Shown here one piece after another: positions 1-7,348 of a DNA stretch of 13,875 nt. The notes below the pieces were generated by a model. The model ran no database searches, had not been told where the DNA came from, and saw only the letters and a list, made by a program, of their open reading frames with translations. The DNA is taken from NCBI GenBank assembly GCA_020352595.1, contig CP070682.1:2128756-2142630 (forward strand), written 5' to 3'. Numbering within the stretch: position 1 is the stretch's first letter; each line of letters opens with the position of its first letter. The position numbers were made by a program, and so were the translations under genes. The stretch comes from a bacterium (GTDB lineage: Bacteria > BMS3Abin14).

Positions 1-2
1 AG

Positions 3-1733
3 CTGATACGCCGGCTCAGTGAGGAGGAGGCCGCCGTCATCGTTTTCGATGTGGTGTTCGCCGAGCCTTCGGTACCAGAGCAGGACGACCTTCTGGCCGA
101 GGCCATCCGGGATGCCGGGAACGTGGTGCTGGCCGCGGATGTCGTCTATCAGGAGAGGGCCCTGTTCAGCCAGGTCATGAGGGTCGAGCCCCACGGGGTG
201 TTCCGCGAAGCGGGGGCCACAAGCGGCGTCGCGTCTGTCACCCTCGACCTGGATCAGGTGGTGCGCCGCGTCCCGGGCGACTCGGACGCTCTCTGGCGGA
301 CTGTCACAGACAGATATGCCCAGGCCACCGGGGCCGCCTTTCCTGGACCTTCGGGAGACCTGATCCGGTACCTGGGCCCGGACCACATCTTCCGCTACGT
401 CTCCTACTACCAGGCGCTCGAGCCCGCGACGTTCCTTCCGCAGGGGACCTTCAGGGACCGCATCGTGTTCATCGGCCTCGACCTGAAAACCTCTCCGGAG
501 GCGGGGGGCGCTCAGGGAGAGATGTTCGCGACACCTTTCATGGCCTTCACGGGCTGGCCCATGCCGGGTGTCGAGGTGCAGGCCAACCTGGTGGTCAACG
601 CCCTGACCGGGGAGGGGATAAGGGAGGCGCCCGCATCTGCGGCGGCGATGGCGATGTTCATTGCGGCCGCGGCCGCAGTCCTCCTCATGCGGCGCTGGCG
701 TCCACTGGGGAGCGCCCTGGCGGCCCTGGCACTGATGGCCGTCCTCGGGGCGGCATCCTGGTTGCTCTTCGTCTCCATCGGCCTGTGGGTCTCCATCTCA
801 CCTTCCGTGATCGCGGTGGTCCTGGTGTACGGGGCCCAGGGCGGTGGGGCCTTTCTCCACGAGCGCCGCAGGAAGCGGCAGATCAGGAGGGCCTTCAAGT
901 TCTACGTCTCCCCGCAGGTGGTGGAGGAGGTCATCGCCCACCCCGAGAAGCTCGTCCTGGGGGGCGTCCGCCGTGACCTGACCATAATGTTCACCGATCT
1001 CGCCGGCTTCACGGCCCTTTCCGAGAGGTTGTCACCGGAGCGGGTGGCCGAGATCCTCAACAGGTACCTGACCGCCATGAGCGGCATCGTCATGAGGAAC
1101 GGGGGGACCGTGGACAAGTTCATCGGCGACGCCGTCATGGCCTGCTGGGGCGCCCCACTGGAAGATCCCTACCAGGCGTGGCAGGCCTGCCAGGCGGCCC
1201 TGGAGATGCAGGAGGAGATGGTTCGCCTGCGGGAAGGCATGAACGCCTCCGGGGGTCCACCCATCTCCATGAGGATAGGGATCCACTCCGGGCCGGCAGT
1301 GGTGGGTAACATGGGGTCCACGGAACGCTTCGACTACACCGCCATCGGGGACAACGTCAACCTCGCCTCCCGCCTGGAAGGTGTGAACAAGCTTTACGGG
1401 ACCCAGGTCATCCTCAGTTCGTCCACAGTCGGCCACCTGGATGACGGCATGCCCCTGCGCTACGTGGACCGGATCCGGGTCACGGGCAGGACCGAGCCCA
1501 TAGACATCTTCACCTTCTGCCAGGACGATGAACTCAACCGCCTGAGCCAGCTGGCTGTAGACGCTTTCCGTTCGGGCGACTGGGCCCGCTCCCGGGATCT
1601 CTGGCGGGAGTGCCTGGAGCGCGAGCCCGGAGACGGCGTGGCGATGGCCTACCTTCGGCGCATGGACCAGTACGGAGCAGTGCCGCCGGGACCCGGATGG
1701 GATCCAGTGACCACCATCGAGGAGAAGCTCTGA
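3..1733 (+). CDS. CHASE2-domain class III adenylate cyclase (5' end outside window)
   Basis: The frame is open from the first bases of the window, so the start lies upstream; the ATG at 51 is internal because the CHASE2 core begins before it (AAVIVFDVVFAEPS). Order: C-terminal part of an extracytoplasmic CHASE2 sensor to about nt 600, then closely spaced hydrophobic helices (about 635-845), then a class III cyclase domain (about 960-1450), then a short helical tail. The catalytic set looks complete: metal Asp in FTDLAGF (codon 996-998), Lys and the second metal Asp in DKFIGD, and the Asn and Arg of GDNVNLASR. Lys plus the Thr of YTAIGD is the adenine-specifying pair of CyaB1-like enzymes, so ATP to cAMP is expected at the inner membrane, controlled by a periplasmic signal. 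No terminator is obvious before the next promoter. The family call is firm; ligand and exact length are unknown. Confidence 0.93.
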   Translation: MIRRLSEEEAAVIVFDVVFAEPSVPEQDDLLAEAIRDAGNVVLAADVVYQERALFSQVMRVEPHGVFREAGATSGVASVTLDLDQVVRRVPGDSDALWRTVTDRYAQATGAAFPGPSGDLIRYLGPDHIFRYVSYYQALEPATFLPQGTFRDRIVFIGLDLKTSPEAGGAQGEMFATPFMAFTGWPMPGVEVQANLVVNALTGEGIREAPASAAAMAMFIAAAAAVLLMRRWRPLGSALAALALMAVLGAASWLLFVSIGLWVSISPSVIAVVLVYGAQGGGAFLHERRRKRQIRRAFKFYVSPQVVEEVIAHPEKLVLGGVRRDLTIMFTDLAGFTALSERLSPERVAEILNRYLTAMSGIVMRNGGTVDKFIGDAVMACWGAPLEDPYQAWQACQAALEMQEEMVRLREGMNASGGPPISMRIGIHSGPAVVGNMGSTERFDYTAIGDNVNLASRLEGVNKLYGTQVILSSSTVGHLDDGMPLRYVDRIRVTGRTEPIDIFTFCQDDELNRLSQLAVDAFRSGDWARSRDLWRECLEREPGDGVAMAYLRRMDQYGAVPPGPGWDPVTTIEEKL

Positions 1734-1767
1734 CGGGGCCGCAGACACCCAGCCCTCCCATACCACC

Positions 1768-1796
1768 TTGACGGGCCTCGCGTCAGGCGCTATAAG
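1768..1796 (+). promoter_or_regulatory. Sigma-70-type promoter of the UbiA-family gene
   Basis: TTGACG (1768-1773) and TATAAG (1791-1796) are separated by exactly 17 bp. Transcription would start near 1803, about 40 nt before the ATG at 1843. Confidence 0.7.
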
Positions 1797-1799
1797 TGC

Positions 1800-1815
1800 G
1801 TGACCGGGTGGTCAC
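1800..1815. promoter_or_regulatory. Perfect palindrome at the predicted transcription start
   Basis: GTGACC (1800-1805) and GGTCAC (1810-1815) form a perfect 6-bp inverted repeat with a 4-bp centre, on the expected +1 of the promoter at 1768-1796. It could be an operator for a dimeric repressor or a 5'-end mRNA hairpin. The sequence alone does not decide. Confidence 0.45.
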
Positions 1816-1842
1816 AGGACCATTTTCCCACGGAGGCGGGAC

Positions 1843-2733
1843 ATGAAAGGCAGGATCGCGGTTTGGGCGGCGCAGGTGAGGGCTCCTTTCCTGCTGCTGG
1901 CGGTGGCTCTCGTCCTCATCGGAGGGGCTCTCGCCCACGATCAGGGCCTTTTCAACAGCCTTCGTTTTGTCCTCTGCCTCGTGGGGACTGTCCTGGCCCA
2001 CGCCTCCGTGAACCTGTTCAACGAACTGTCCGACCACAGGACCGGCATCGACCACCGCACCAGGCGTACGCCCTTCTCGGGGGGCAGCGGCAACCTGCCG
2101 TCCGGCGCCACCACCCCCTCCGCGGTCAGGTTCGCCTCGTGGGCGACGCTCCTCTCGGCGGCGGCCATCGGGCTTGCTCTGACACTGTCCGCAGGCTGGC
2201 TGCTGGCCGTTTTCATCCTCGTCGGGGGGCTGGTCACCGTCTTCTACACCACCCACCTGGCCAGGGTGGCCATGGGGGAGCTTTTCGCCGGCCTCTGCCT
2301 GGGGAGCATGGTGGTCGTGGGAACCTACCTGGCCATCACGGGTGAGGTCACCACCACGGCGGTGCTCGTCTCGGTGCCGCCGGGCATCCTCACATCCCTG
2401 CTTCTGTTCCTCAACGAGTTTCCGGACCTCGAGGCCGACAGGGAGGGCGGCAGGAGGCACCTTCTCATCCTCCTGGGACGACGGACCTCCTCGCGCATCT
2501 ACGTCCTGGCCCTGGCGGTGTGTTACGCTTTCATCATCGGCGGTTTTGCGGCCGGCTGGTTCCCCGCCCTGATCCTGCTGACGCTCCTGACCCTTCCCCT
2601 GGCTTTCAAGGCTTCCCTCACCACCCTCAGGGATCACGAGAGCTTCGAGAAGATGGTCCCCGCCCAGGGAGCCAACGTGGGTGTCGTTCTGGGTGTGGAT
2701 TTCCTCATCGCACTGGCCTACTTCCTCCACTAG
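1843..2733 (+). CDS. UbiA-family membrane prenyltransferase (MenA-like)
   Basis: The 296-residue protein is almost entirely hydrophobic helices, as expected for inner-membrane UbiA enzymes, which attach a polyprenyl chain to an aromatic acceptor in quinone or related lipid synthesis. Both Asp-rich, Mg-diphosphate-binding motifs are present: N60-ELS-D64-...-D70 in NLFNELSDHRTGID, and N191-EFP-D195-LEA-D199. The GGSGNLPSG stretch after the first motif recalls MenA-type members. The ATG at 1843 is supported by GGAGG six bases upstream. The gene has its own promoter and no quinone-pathway neighbours, so the acceptor (dihydroxynaphthoate or another) cannot be assigned from context. The family call is firm; the MenA-like specificity is tentative. 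Confidence 0.88.
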   Translation: MKGRIAVWAAQVRAPFLLLAVALVLIGGALAHDQGLFNSLRFVLCLVGTVLAHASVNLFNELSDHRTGIDHRTRRTPFSGGSGNLPSGATTPSAVRFASWATLLSAAAIGLALTLSAGWLLAVFILVGGLVTVFYTTHLARVAMGELFAGLCLGSMVVVGTYLAITGEVTTTAVLVSVPPGILTSLLLFLNEFPDLEADREGGRRHLLILLGRRTSSRIYVLALAVCYAFIIGGFAAGWFPALILLTLLTLPLAFKASLTTLRDHESFEKMVPAQGANVGVVLGVDFLIALAYFLH

Positions 2734-2736
2734 AAG

Positions 2737-2907
2737 GGTGCTGAAAAAGTCTCTTATGGACTTTTTCAGCGTCGGGTTGCTTGGGGCGGCCCGGCGCAAC
2801 CCTCGCAAATCCTTCGTGTTTTTACAGCTCGGATTTGGGTCCCGCCATGGCGGGACCCCCGCGTCGCCCTATCAGGCTGCTTTTTCAGGGGTATTTCAGC
2901 AGCCTGC
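2737..2907. repeat. Compound inverted-repeat element (MITE/REP-like)
   Basis: Five inverted repeats are packed into about 170 bp. They are GCTGAAAAAGTC/GACTTTTTCAGC (2740-2751/2759-2770); GGGTTGC/GCAACCC (2774-2780/2796-2802); CAAATCC/GGATTTG (2806-2812/2831-2837); a perfect 22-bp palindrome at 2837-2858 centred on GCCATGGC; and AGGCTGCT/AGCAGCCT (2874-2881/2898-2905). CTGAAAAAG at the left end and CTTTTTCAG near the right end (2880-2888) are opposed, as in a small mobile element with terminal inverted repeats. It carries no coding sequence. The first hairpin may also end transcription of the prenyltransferase gene. Arms of this kind are, to my knowledge, common in deltaproteobacterial intergenic DNA; copy number here cannot be checked. 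Confidence 0.65.
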
Positions 2908-2950
2908 TAGCCGATCCCGTTCCGGCATCCGGGCCAGTGCTGTTCCGGCG

Positions 2951-2979
2951 CTGACCTGGGCTCTCCCGGATGCTATATT
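2951..2979 (+). promoter_or_regulatory. Sigma-70-type promoter of the lytic transglycosylase gene
   Basis: CTGACC (2951-2956), a 17-bp spacer, then TATATT (2974-2979) preceded by TGC, an extended -10. The expected start falls at about 2986, the A of the predicted start codon. Confidence 0.55.
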
Positions 2980-2985
2980 AGGGGC

Positions 2986-4347
2986 ATGGACTCGGTGCTC
3001 AGAAGGTCCTTCCTGCTTCTTCTCCTCGGTCTCGTGCTCATCCCCCAGCTTTCGTGCCTGCCTGATTCCGCCGCGCCGCAGTCCACCCTCGAGGCCGTCA
3101 GGGAGCGGGGCCGCCTCGTCATGATCACCCAGAACAGCGGCAACACATACTACCTGGACCACGAACGCCCCATGGGGTTCGAGTACGAGCTGGCCAGGCT
3201 GTTCGCCAGCCACCTGGGCGTCGATCTCGAGGTGATCACGCCCAGCTGGAGCCGGATGTTCGAGTATCTCGAGAGGGGCGAGGGGGACTTCATCGCCGCG
3301 GGCCTGACAATGACTCCGTCGCGCCAGGCGAGGGTGGATTTTTCCATCCCCTACTTTACCGTAACGCAGCGCCTGGTGGTCCACGAGGGCAGGACCGACA
3401 TCAGGAAGGTCGGGGACCTGTCCGGCCTGACCATCCACGTCCGCGCCGGCACCTCCTACCATGAGAGACTGGTCGAGCTCCAGTCGGAGGGCGTCGACCT
3501 CGACCTGGTCCTCGTCCCCGACGTCCCCACGGAAGAGCTCATTCGGCAGGTCGCAGACGGGGAGATCGATGCCACGGTCGCGGACTCGAACATAGCTTCC
3601 CTCAATCGCCGCTACTACCCGGGGATAAGGATCGCCTTTCCAGTTTCCGTGAAACAGTTCCTGGCCTGGGCCGTCCGCAAGGGCGACGGGTCTCTGCTCG
3701 AGGCTGTCAACGAGTTCCTTGCCGCCATCGACAGTGACGGGACCCTGGACAGGATACGGAGAAGGTACTTCGAGGGGAGGGACATCCTCGGGAAGGTGGA
3801 TCTCAAGGCGTTCCACGTCAAGATCGAGACACACCTTCCCCGCTACGAGGGAATGATCAGGGAGGCGTCGTCAGAGCACGGTTTCGACTGGCGGCTCATC
3901 GCCGCCATGGTCTATCAGGAGTCGCACTTCAACCCGAGGGCGCGGAGCCACACCGGCGTCAGGGGGCTCATGCAGGTGACCCTGGACACAGCCGGCGAGA
4001 TGGGCATCTCGGACCGCCTGGACCCTGAGCAGAGCGTCAGGGCCGGTGTGATGTACCTTTCGAGCCTCCACGGCAGGTTCGACGATCTGGTGAACGAGAG
4101 GGACAGGCTGCTGCTGACCCTTGCGAGCTACAACGTGGGATACGGGCACGTCAGGGACGCCCAGAAGATCGCGGAGGAGCTCGGGCACGATCCCACGCAG
4201 TGGGCCTCCATGAGAAAAGCCCTGCCCCTCCTGCGGAACCCGGAGTACTACAGGCGCACGAAGTACGGTTACGCCAGGGGCACCGAACCTGTCCGGTACG
4301 TCGAACGGATCCTCACCTATTACGACATCCTCCGGAAAACCACCTGA
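2986..4347 (+). CDS. mltF: MltF-like membrane-bound lytic murein transglycosylase
   Basis: The 453-residue protein has the two-domain plan of MltF. Residues 1-24 form a signal sequence with a hydrophobic run and Cys24; the box Q-L-S-C is a poor lipobox, so lipoprotein status is uncertain. A family 3 solute-binding domain spans about 35-265 and a SLT lysozyme-like domain about 285-450. The catalytic Glu is E312 in YQESHFNP, followed by the expected GLMQVT and the ASYNVGYGHV segment. The family cleaves the MurNAc-GlcNAc bond of peptidoglycan, leaving 1,6-anhydro-MurNAc, in the periplasm; the solute-binding-like domain regulates this in MltF. No spaced Shine-Dalgarno precedes the ATG, and the predicted transcription start coincides with it. 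The enzyme class is secure. Confidence 0.92.
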   Translation: MDSVLRRSFLLLLLGLVLIPQLSCLPDSAAPQSTLEAVRERGRLVMITQNSGNTYYLDHERPMGFEYELARLFASHLGVDLEVITPSWSRMFEYLERGEGDFIAAGLTMTPSRQARVDFSIPYFTVTQRLVVHEGRTDIRKVGDLSGLTIHVRAGTSYHERLVELQSEGVDLDLVLVPDVPTEELIRQVADGEIDATVADSNIASLNRRYYPGIRIAFPVSVKQFLAWAVRKGDGSLLEAVNEFLAAIDSDGTLDRIRRRYFEGRDILGKVDLKAFHVKIETHLPRYEGMIREASSEHGFDWRLIAAMVYQESHFNPRARSHTGVRGLMQVTLDTAGEMGISDRLDPEQSVRAGVMYLSSLHGRFDDLVNERDRLLLTLASYNVGYGHVRDAQKIAEELGHDPTQWASMRKALPLLRNPEYYRRTKYGYARGTEPVRYVERILTYYDILRKTT

Positions 4348-4363
4348 ATGAGGAAACGCCGCG

Positions 4364-4525
4364 ATCCGCCAGCGGGGCCGCGGCGGATGCCTGGTCTCCG
4401 ACCCGGAAGAGGTGTCCTTTCGCCGGCGAAGATGGAGACGGAGGTGGGAGAACCCGTCTGTAGAAGGGAGCAGGGTGTGAAAAGGGGCCTTAACCACCCT
4501 GGCGGCCGGGTCCTCCCACCTCGTC
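4364..4525. other. Structured spacer between convergent genes
   Basis: This holds most of the 243-bp gap between two converging stop codons. A long imperfect stem pairs 4437-4456 with 4507-4525, including the perfect GAGGTGGGAG/CTCCCACCTC (4441-4450/4513-4522). Nested inside is CAGGGTG/CACCCTG (4471-4477/4495-4501). To the left lie ATCCGCC/GGCGGAT (4364-4370/4382-4388), GTCTCC/GGAGAC (4394-4399/4434-4439) and the palindrome TTCGCCGGCGAA (4419-4430). No U-tract follows on either strand. It may be a bidirectional Rho-independent-like barrier, a 3'-UTR structure or a small RNA; I recognise no known RNA family. Confidence 0.45.
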
Positions 4526-4590
4526 ATAACGGATGGTGGTGTATGAAGCAGTGAAGGGTCTGTGCCGCGAGGGTCGGAACGGAAGCCTCG

Positions 4591-5355
4591 TCAGGGTTCA
4601 GGGGCCGCCTCGACATGGGAAGCCTCACCCGCCTCATCCTCTTCCGTTCCGACGAGAAGCCTCATGAATTCGTTGATCCTCGCCCTCGAGTCCGGGTCAA
4701 GGCTCAGGAACTTGACACCCACGCCCCTGGGCCCCCCCCTCCTCAGGGAGCCGGTCCACATGACGGCCGCACTGTGCACCCGGACGGCTTCCCCCTCGTC
4801 GGGCAGCGTCAGCGAGCATGTGAACATGTCGCCCCTGATGAAGGAGGTGTCCGACTCGATGAAGGCGCCCTCGCTGCAAAGTGAGTGTATGCTGGTCAGT
4901 GTTTCTTTCCCTTCATGCAGGATCGTACAGGGAAGGATCACGGAAACCCTCACCTGATTCCTCTGGTTGGTACCCAGGATATCCTCCACCATCGTCAGCA
5001 GCAGGTCCCGTCTCACCGGCTTGTAGATCAAGGCGTCGCATCCGGCCTCGATGGTGCAGTTCCGCGAAAACTCCCTGGAACCGGAACTGACGATGACGAC
5101 GGGGATGGAGGAGGTGGCCGGGTCCGCCTTGAGGATCCGGCAGACCTGGTCCCCGCTCATGTCGGGCATGTGAAGATCCAGGAGTATGAGGTGCGGAAGG
5201 ATCTGCCGGGCTTTATCCAGGGCTTCCCGCCCGTTGTCGGCCGTGTGGATGTCGAACCGCTGCCGCCCCAGATAGGAGATCTGAAGTTGGATGAAAAGTT
5301 GAACGTCGTCGGCGATGAGGATCGTCTTTCTCTGCTCGTCAGGTTTCAACCCCAT
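4591..5355 (-). CDS. Response regulator with receiver and PilZ-like output domain
   Basis: The 254-residue protein has an N-terminal receiver (about 10-118) with the acidic pair D16/D17, phospho-acceptor D60 in LILLDLHMPDMSG, S80 and K102 in IYKPV. A PilZ-like domain follows (about 120-245), like those fused to receivers in deltaproteobacteria. R122-NQV-R126 matches the PilZ RxxxR motif, but the second motif, normally [D/N]xSxxG, reads SLCSEG (S148, C150, G153), so c-di-GMP binding is doubtful. The ATG at 5355 was chosen because GGGAGG lies just before it, with short spacing; the frame extends upstream to an ATG at 5388 and a TTG at 5466, both without good ribosome-binding sites. It is divergent from the NtrC-type gene and shares its upstream palindromes. 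No -24/-12 promoter was found on this strand. Confidence 0.88.
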   Translation of the reverse strand: MGLKPDEQRKTILIADDVQLFIQLQISYLGRQRFDIHTADNGREALDKARQILPHLILLDLHMPDMSGDQVCRILKADPATSSIPVVIVSSGSREFSRNCTIEAGCDALIYKPVRRDLLLTMVEDILGTNQRNQVRVSVILPCTILHEGKETLTSIHSLCSEGAFIESDTSFIRGDMFTCSLTLPDEGEAVRVHSAAVMWTGSLRRGGPRGVGVKFLSLDPDSRARINEFMRLLVGTEEDEAGEASHVEAAPEP

Positions 5356-5503
5356 TGACCTCCCGTGGGCGTCACCCGGCGGCTGCATGCCGCCATCGTC
5401 ATGCTCATCTGGATATTCAAGATGCGGGCCAGAGGACCAGGAATTATTTTCCAGGTTTTTCAGCAACTTCCAGGATCAGGGGTTGCGAAATTTGCCTGCA
5501 GGG

Positions 5504-5541
5504 TGTACATGATTGTGTGCTACTGCACATGATCGTGTGCA
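5504..5541. promoter_or_regulatory. Tandem UAS palindromes in the divergent region
   Basis: Two copies of the 18-bp site: TGTACATGATTGTGTGCT (5504-5521, degenerate) and TGCACATGATCGTGTGCA (5524-5541, perfect half-sites). Their centres are 20 bp apart, about two helical turns, so bound dimers would lie on the same face. They sit about 140 bp upstream of the -24 element for the NtrC-type gene and about 170 bp from the start of the divergent PilZ regulator. The TGCACA-N6-TGTGCA form resembles enhancer sites of NtrC-family activators. Confidence 0.75.
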
Positions 5542-5671
5542 AGTGTTCCCTCGCAGGAACACGTGTCCAGGGGCTCCATGGAAGGTTTCGGTGGGGCGGA
5601 AACGTTATGGGATCGACAGGTGGGCCGGTTTCCGGCCGTGTGCGCTCCTGCCCCAAAGATCCGGTGCCCGC

Positions 5672-5688
5672 AAGGCAGGTATCTTGCA
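5672..5688 (+). promoter_or_regulatory. Sigma-54 (-24/-12) promoter of the NtrC-type gene
   Basis: GG (5674-5675) and GC (5686-5687) are exactly 10 bp apart. The 16-mer from 5673 reads AGGCAGGTATCTTGCA and matches 10 of 12 fixed positions of the TGGCACG-N4-TTGCW consensus. Transcription would start near 5699, about 56 nt before the ATG. With the upstream palindromes this predicts autoregulation. Confidence 0.68.
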
Positions 5689-5754
5689 GGAGATGATCGT
5701 CGGCGGCAGTAATGGGTCGAGGCCCGGCGTCATCTGAATGCTGAGGAGGTCCTG

Positions 5755-7152
5755 ATGTTGGAACACGAAACGTTGACGGCAGCCCAGACAGTCCTCGTCG
5801 TGGATGACGAACTTTCCGTGAGGGAATCCCTCGAGACGCTCCTGGAGGACCGCTACAAGGTCCTCACTGTGGATACCGGTGAACGCGCCCTGAGCGCCGT
5901 CAGGGATAAAAATGTGGATCTCGTCATCCTCGACGTGACCATGCCGGGCATGGGGGGCATGCAGGCGCTGGATTCCCTCATGAGGATCCCGGACCCGCCC
6001 GAGGTCGTCATGCTCTCGGCTTCCGACAGCGCACGGCTGGGTGTTCAGGCCGTCAAGAACGGGGCCTTCGACTACATCGCCAAACCCTTCGATTCGGAGG
6101 ACCTTCTGGAGGTGCTCAGGAGGGCCCTGGAAAAGAGGAACCTCAGGAGAGAGGTGGACTATCTCCGCTCGGAGGTGGTCAAGCTCAGCGGTTTCGGCGA
6201 CATCGTCGGCCGATCGAGACGGATGCAGGAGTTGTTCCGCATCGTGGGCCAGGTGTGCGCCACCGATTCAAGCGTCCTCATCACGGGGGAGAGCGGTACG
6301 GGCAAGGAGCTCATCGCAAGGACCATCCACTTCAGGGGCCGCCGCAGCGCAGGCCCCTTCGTGCCGGTGAACTGTGCCGCCATCCCCCAGGAACTCCTCG
6401 AGAGCGAGTTCTTCGGCCATGAGAAGGGATCCTTCACAGGGGCGCACGAGCGCAGGATCGGCAAGTTCGAACTGGCCAACGGCGGCATCCTGTTCCTGGA
6501 TGAGATCTCCACTCTCCGTTCGGACCTCCAGGCCAAGCTGCTCAGGGTGCTCCAGGAGAGGGAGTTCACGAGGGTCGGCGGCAGCACCGTTATCAGGACG
6601 GACGCCAGGGTGATCTCGGCCACCAACCAGGATCTCAGGGAGCTCGTCAGGACGGGACAGTTCCGGGAGGACCTGTACTACAGGCTCAACGTCCTCCCCA
6701 TCGCCCTGCCGCCCCTCAGGGAGCGCCGCGGAGACATCCCCATCCTTGTGCGCCATTTCCTCGAGAAGATCGCCTACCGGTTCAACAGGCAGGTGGCGGA
6801 CGTCACCGCGGAGGCCATGGACGTGCTCAAGGCCTACCACTGGCCGGGCAACATCAGGGAACTGGAGAACCTGCTCGAGAGGCTGGTGGCCTTCTCATCC
6901 GGGAACCGTCCCATAGGCATCGAGGACCTTCCCAGCGAGGTGATCTTCCCGGAGGTGGAGGGCGACGGGGACCTGACGACCACCAGCAGGAGCCTCCTCG
7001 AGGCCAGGGACAGGTTCGAGAGGATGTACATCCTCAGCGCCCTGCGGAAGGCCGGGTGGAACCAGTCAGAGGCTGCCAGGACCCTCGGCATCCACAGGAA
7101 CACGCTTCTCAAGAAGATGGCGATCCACGGCCTGAGCACGAGGAGGAGTTGA
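5755..7152 (+). CDS. NtrC-family sigma-54-dependent response regulator
   Basis: The 465-residue protein has the classic three domains. The receiver (about 11-125) carries D17/D18, phospho-acceptor D60 in VILDVTMPG, S88 and K110. The AAA+ domain (about 145-380) has Walker A GESGTGKE (178-185), the sigma-54 contact loop GSFTGA (225-230), Walker B GGILFLDE (243-250) and the LNVLPIALPPLRERRGDI stretch. A Fis-type helix-turn-helix is at the C terminus (about 424-465, WNQSEAARTLGIHRNTL). Members remodel sigma-54 RNA polymerase from upstream sites when phosphorylated. The ATG has GGAGG five bases upstream. Its own promoter and two downstream promoters share one palindrome family, so it is the obvious candidate to bind them. 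The kinase at 9306 is NtrB-like and the likely partner. The loop is GSFTGA rather than GAFTGA. Confidence 0.96.
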   Translation: MLEHETLTAAQTVLVVDDELSVRESLETLLEDRYKVLTVDTGERALSAVRDKNVDLVILDVTMPGMGGMQALDSLMRIPDPPEVVMLSASDSARLGVQAVKNGAFDYIAKPFDSEDLLEVLRRALEKRNLRREVDYLRSEVVKLSGFGDIVGRSRRMQELFRIVGQVCATDSSVLITGESGTGKELIARTIHFRGRRSAGPFVPVNCAAIPQELLESEFFGHEKGSFTGAHERRIGKFELANGGILFLDEISTLRSDLQAKLLRVLQEREFTRVGGSTVIRTDARVISATNQDLRELVRTGQFREDLYYRLNVLPIALPPLRERRGDIPILVRHFLEKIAYRFNRQVADVTAEAMDVLKAYHWPGNIRELENLLERLVAFSSGNRPIGIEDLPSEVIFPEVEGDGDLTTTSRSLLEARDRFERMYILSALRKAGWNQSEAARTLGIHRNTLLKKMAIHGLSTRRS

Positions 7153-7174
7153 GCCGGCCGCCCATCTCTACACC

Positions 7175-7192
7175 TGCACACATTCGTGTGCA
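7175..7192. promoter_or_regulatory. UAS palindrome, distal, ahead of the peptide gene
   Basis: TGCACACATTCGTGTGCA: perfect TGCACA/TGTGCA half-sites around a 6-bp centre. It lies 23 bp after the activator's stop codon and about 168 bp upstream of the -24 element for the peptide gene. Confidence 0.75.
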
Positions 7193-7256
7193 ACATATGC
7201 AAGCTCCCGTAAAATTTAGACAAATTCCCTGAACAACCCCCCTCACGCTCAGAATA

Positions 7257-7274
7257 TGCACACGTTCGTGTGCA
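7257..7274. promoter_or_regulatory. UAS palindrome, proximal, ahead of the peptide gene
   Basis: TGCACACGTTCGTGTGCA: perfect half-sites, one base in the centre different from the distal copy. Centres are 82 bp apart. The -24 element is about 86 bp downstream, a normal distance for enhancer action on sigma-54 polymerase. Confidence 0.78.
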
Positions 7275-7319
7275 ACTTTGCCTTTCCTGCGGGAACCTGC
7301 TTCTATCTTTTTCTTTAAA

Positions 7320-7332
7320 AATCAGACTCTTA
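7320..7332. promoter_or_regulatory. Possible IHF site between UAS and promoter
   Basis: AATCAGACTCTTA fits WATCAR-N4-TTR at every fixed position and follows an A/T-rich run (7301-7321). It lies between the proximal palindrome and the -24 element, where IHF commonly bends DNA for sigma-54 activation. The short motif could occur by chance. Confidence 0.4.
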
Positions 7333-7348
7333 GGCTCCAGCGCATCCG

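Noticed and set aside
1783..2808. Minus-strand open frame across the prenyltransferase gene
   Set aside because: It covers a convincing UbiA-family gene and extends into the inverted-repeat element; its product is highly charged and of low complexity.
4348..4554. 68-codon frame beginning directly after the transglycosylase stop (TGA-ATG)
   Set aside because: No ribosome-binding site, Arg/Pro-rich translation typical of non-coding GC-rich sequence, and it runs through the inverted repeats of the spacer. Stop-codon read-through was considered but nothing supports it.
4767..4774. Isolated TGTGCA half-site inside the PilZ regulator gene
   Set aside because: It has no opposing TGCACA half at the right distance and lies in coding sequence; expected by chance.
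5356..5500. Sigma-54 promoter on the minus strand for the PilZ regulator
   Set aside because: Every GC dinucleotide on the plus strand in this interval was checked for CC ten bases later; none fits, so no such promoter is called.
5693..5737. Very short frame (14 codons) between the sigma-54 promoter and the NtrC-type gene
   Set aside because: Its ATG lies upstream of the expected transcription start, so it would not be in the transcript.
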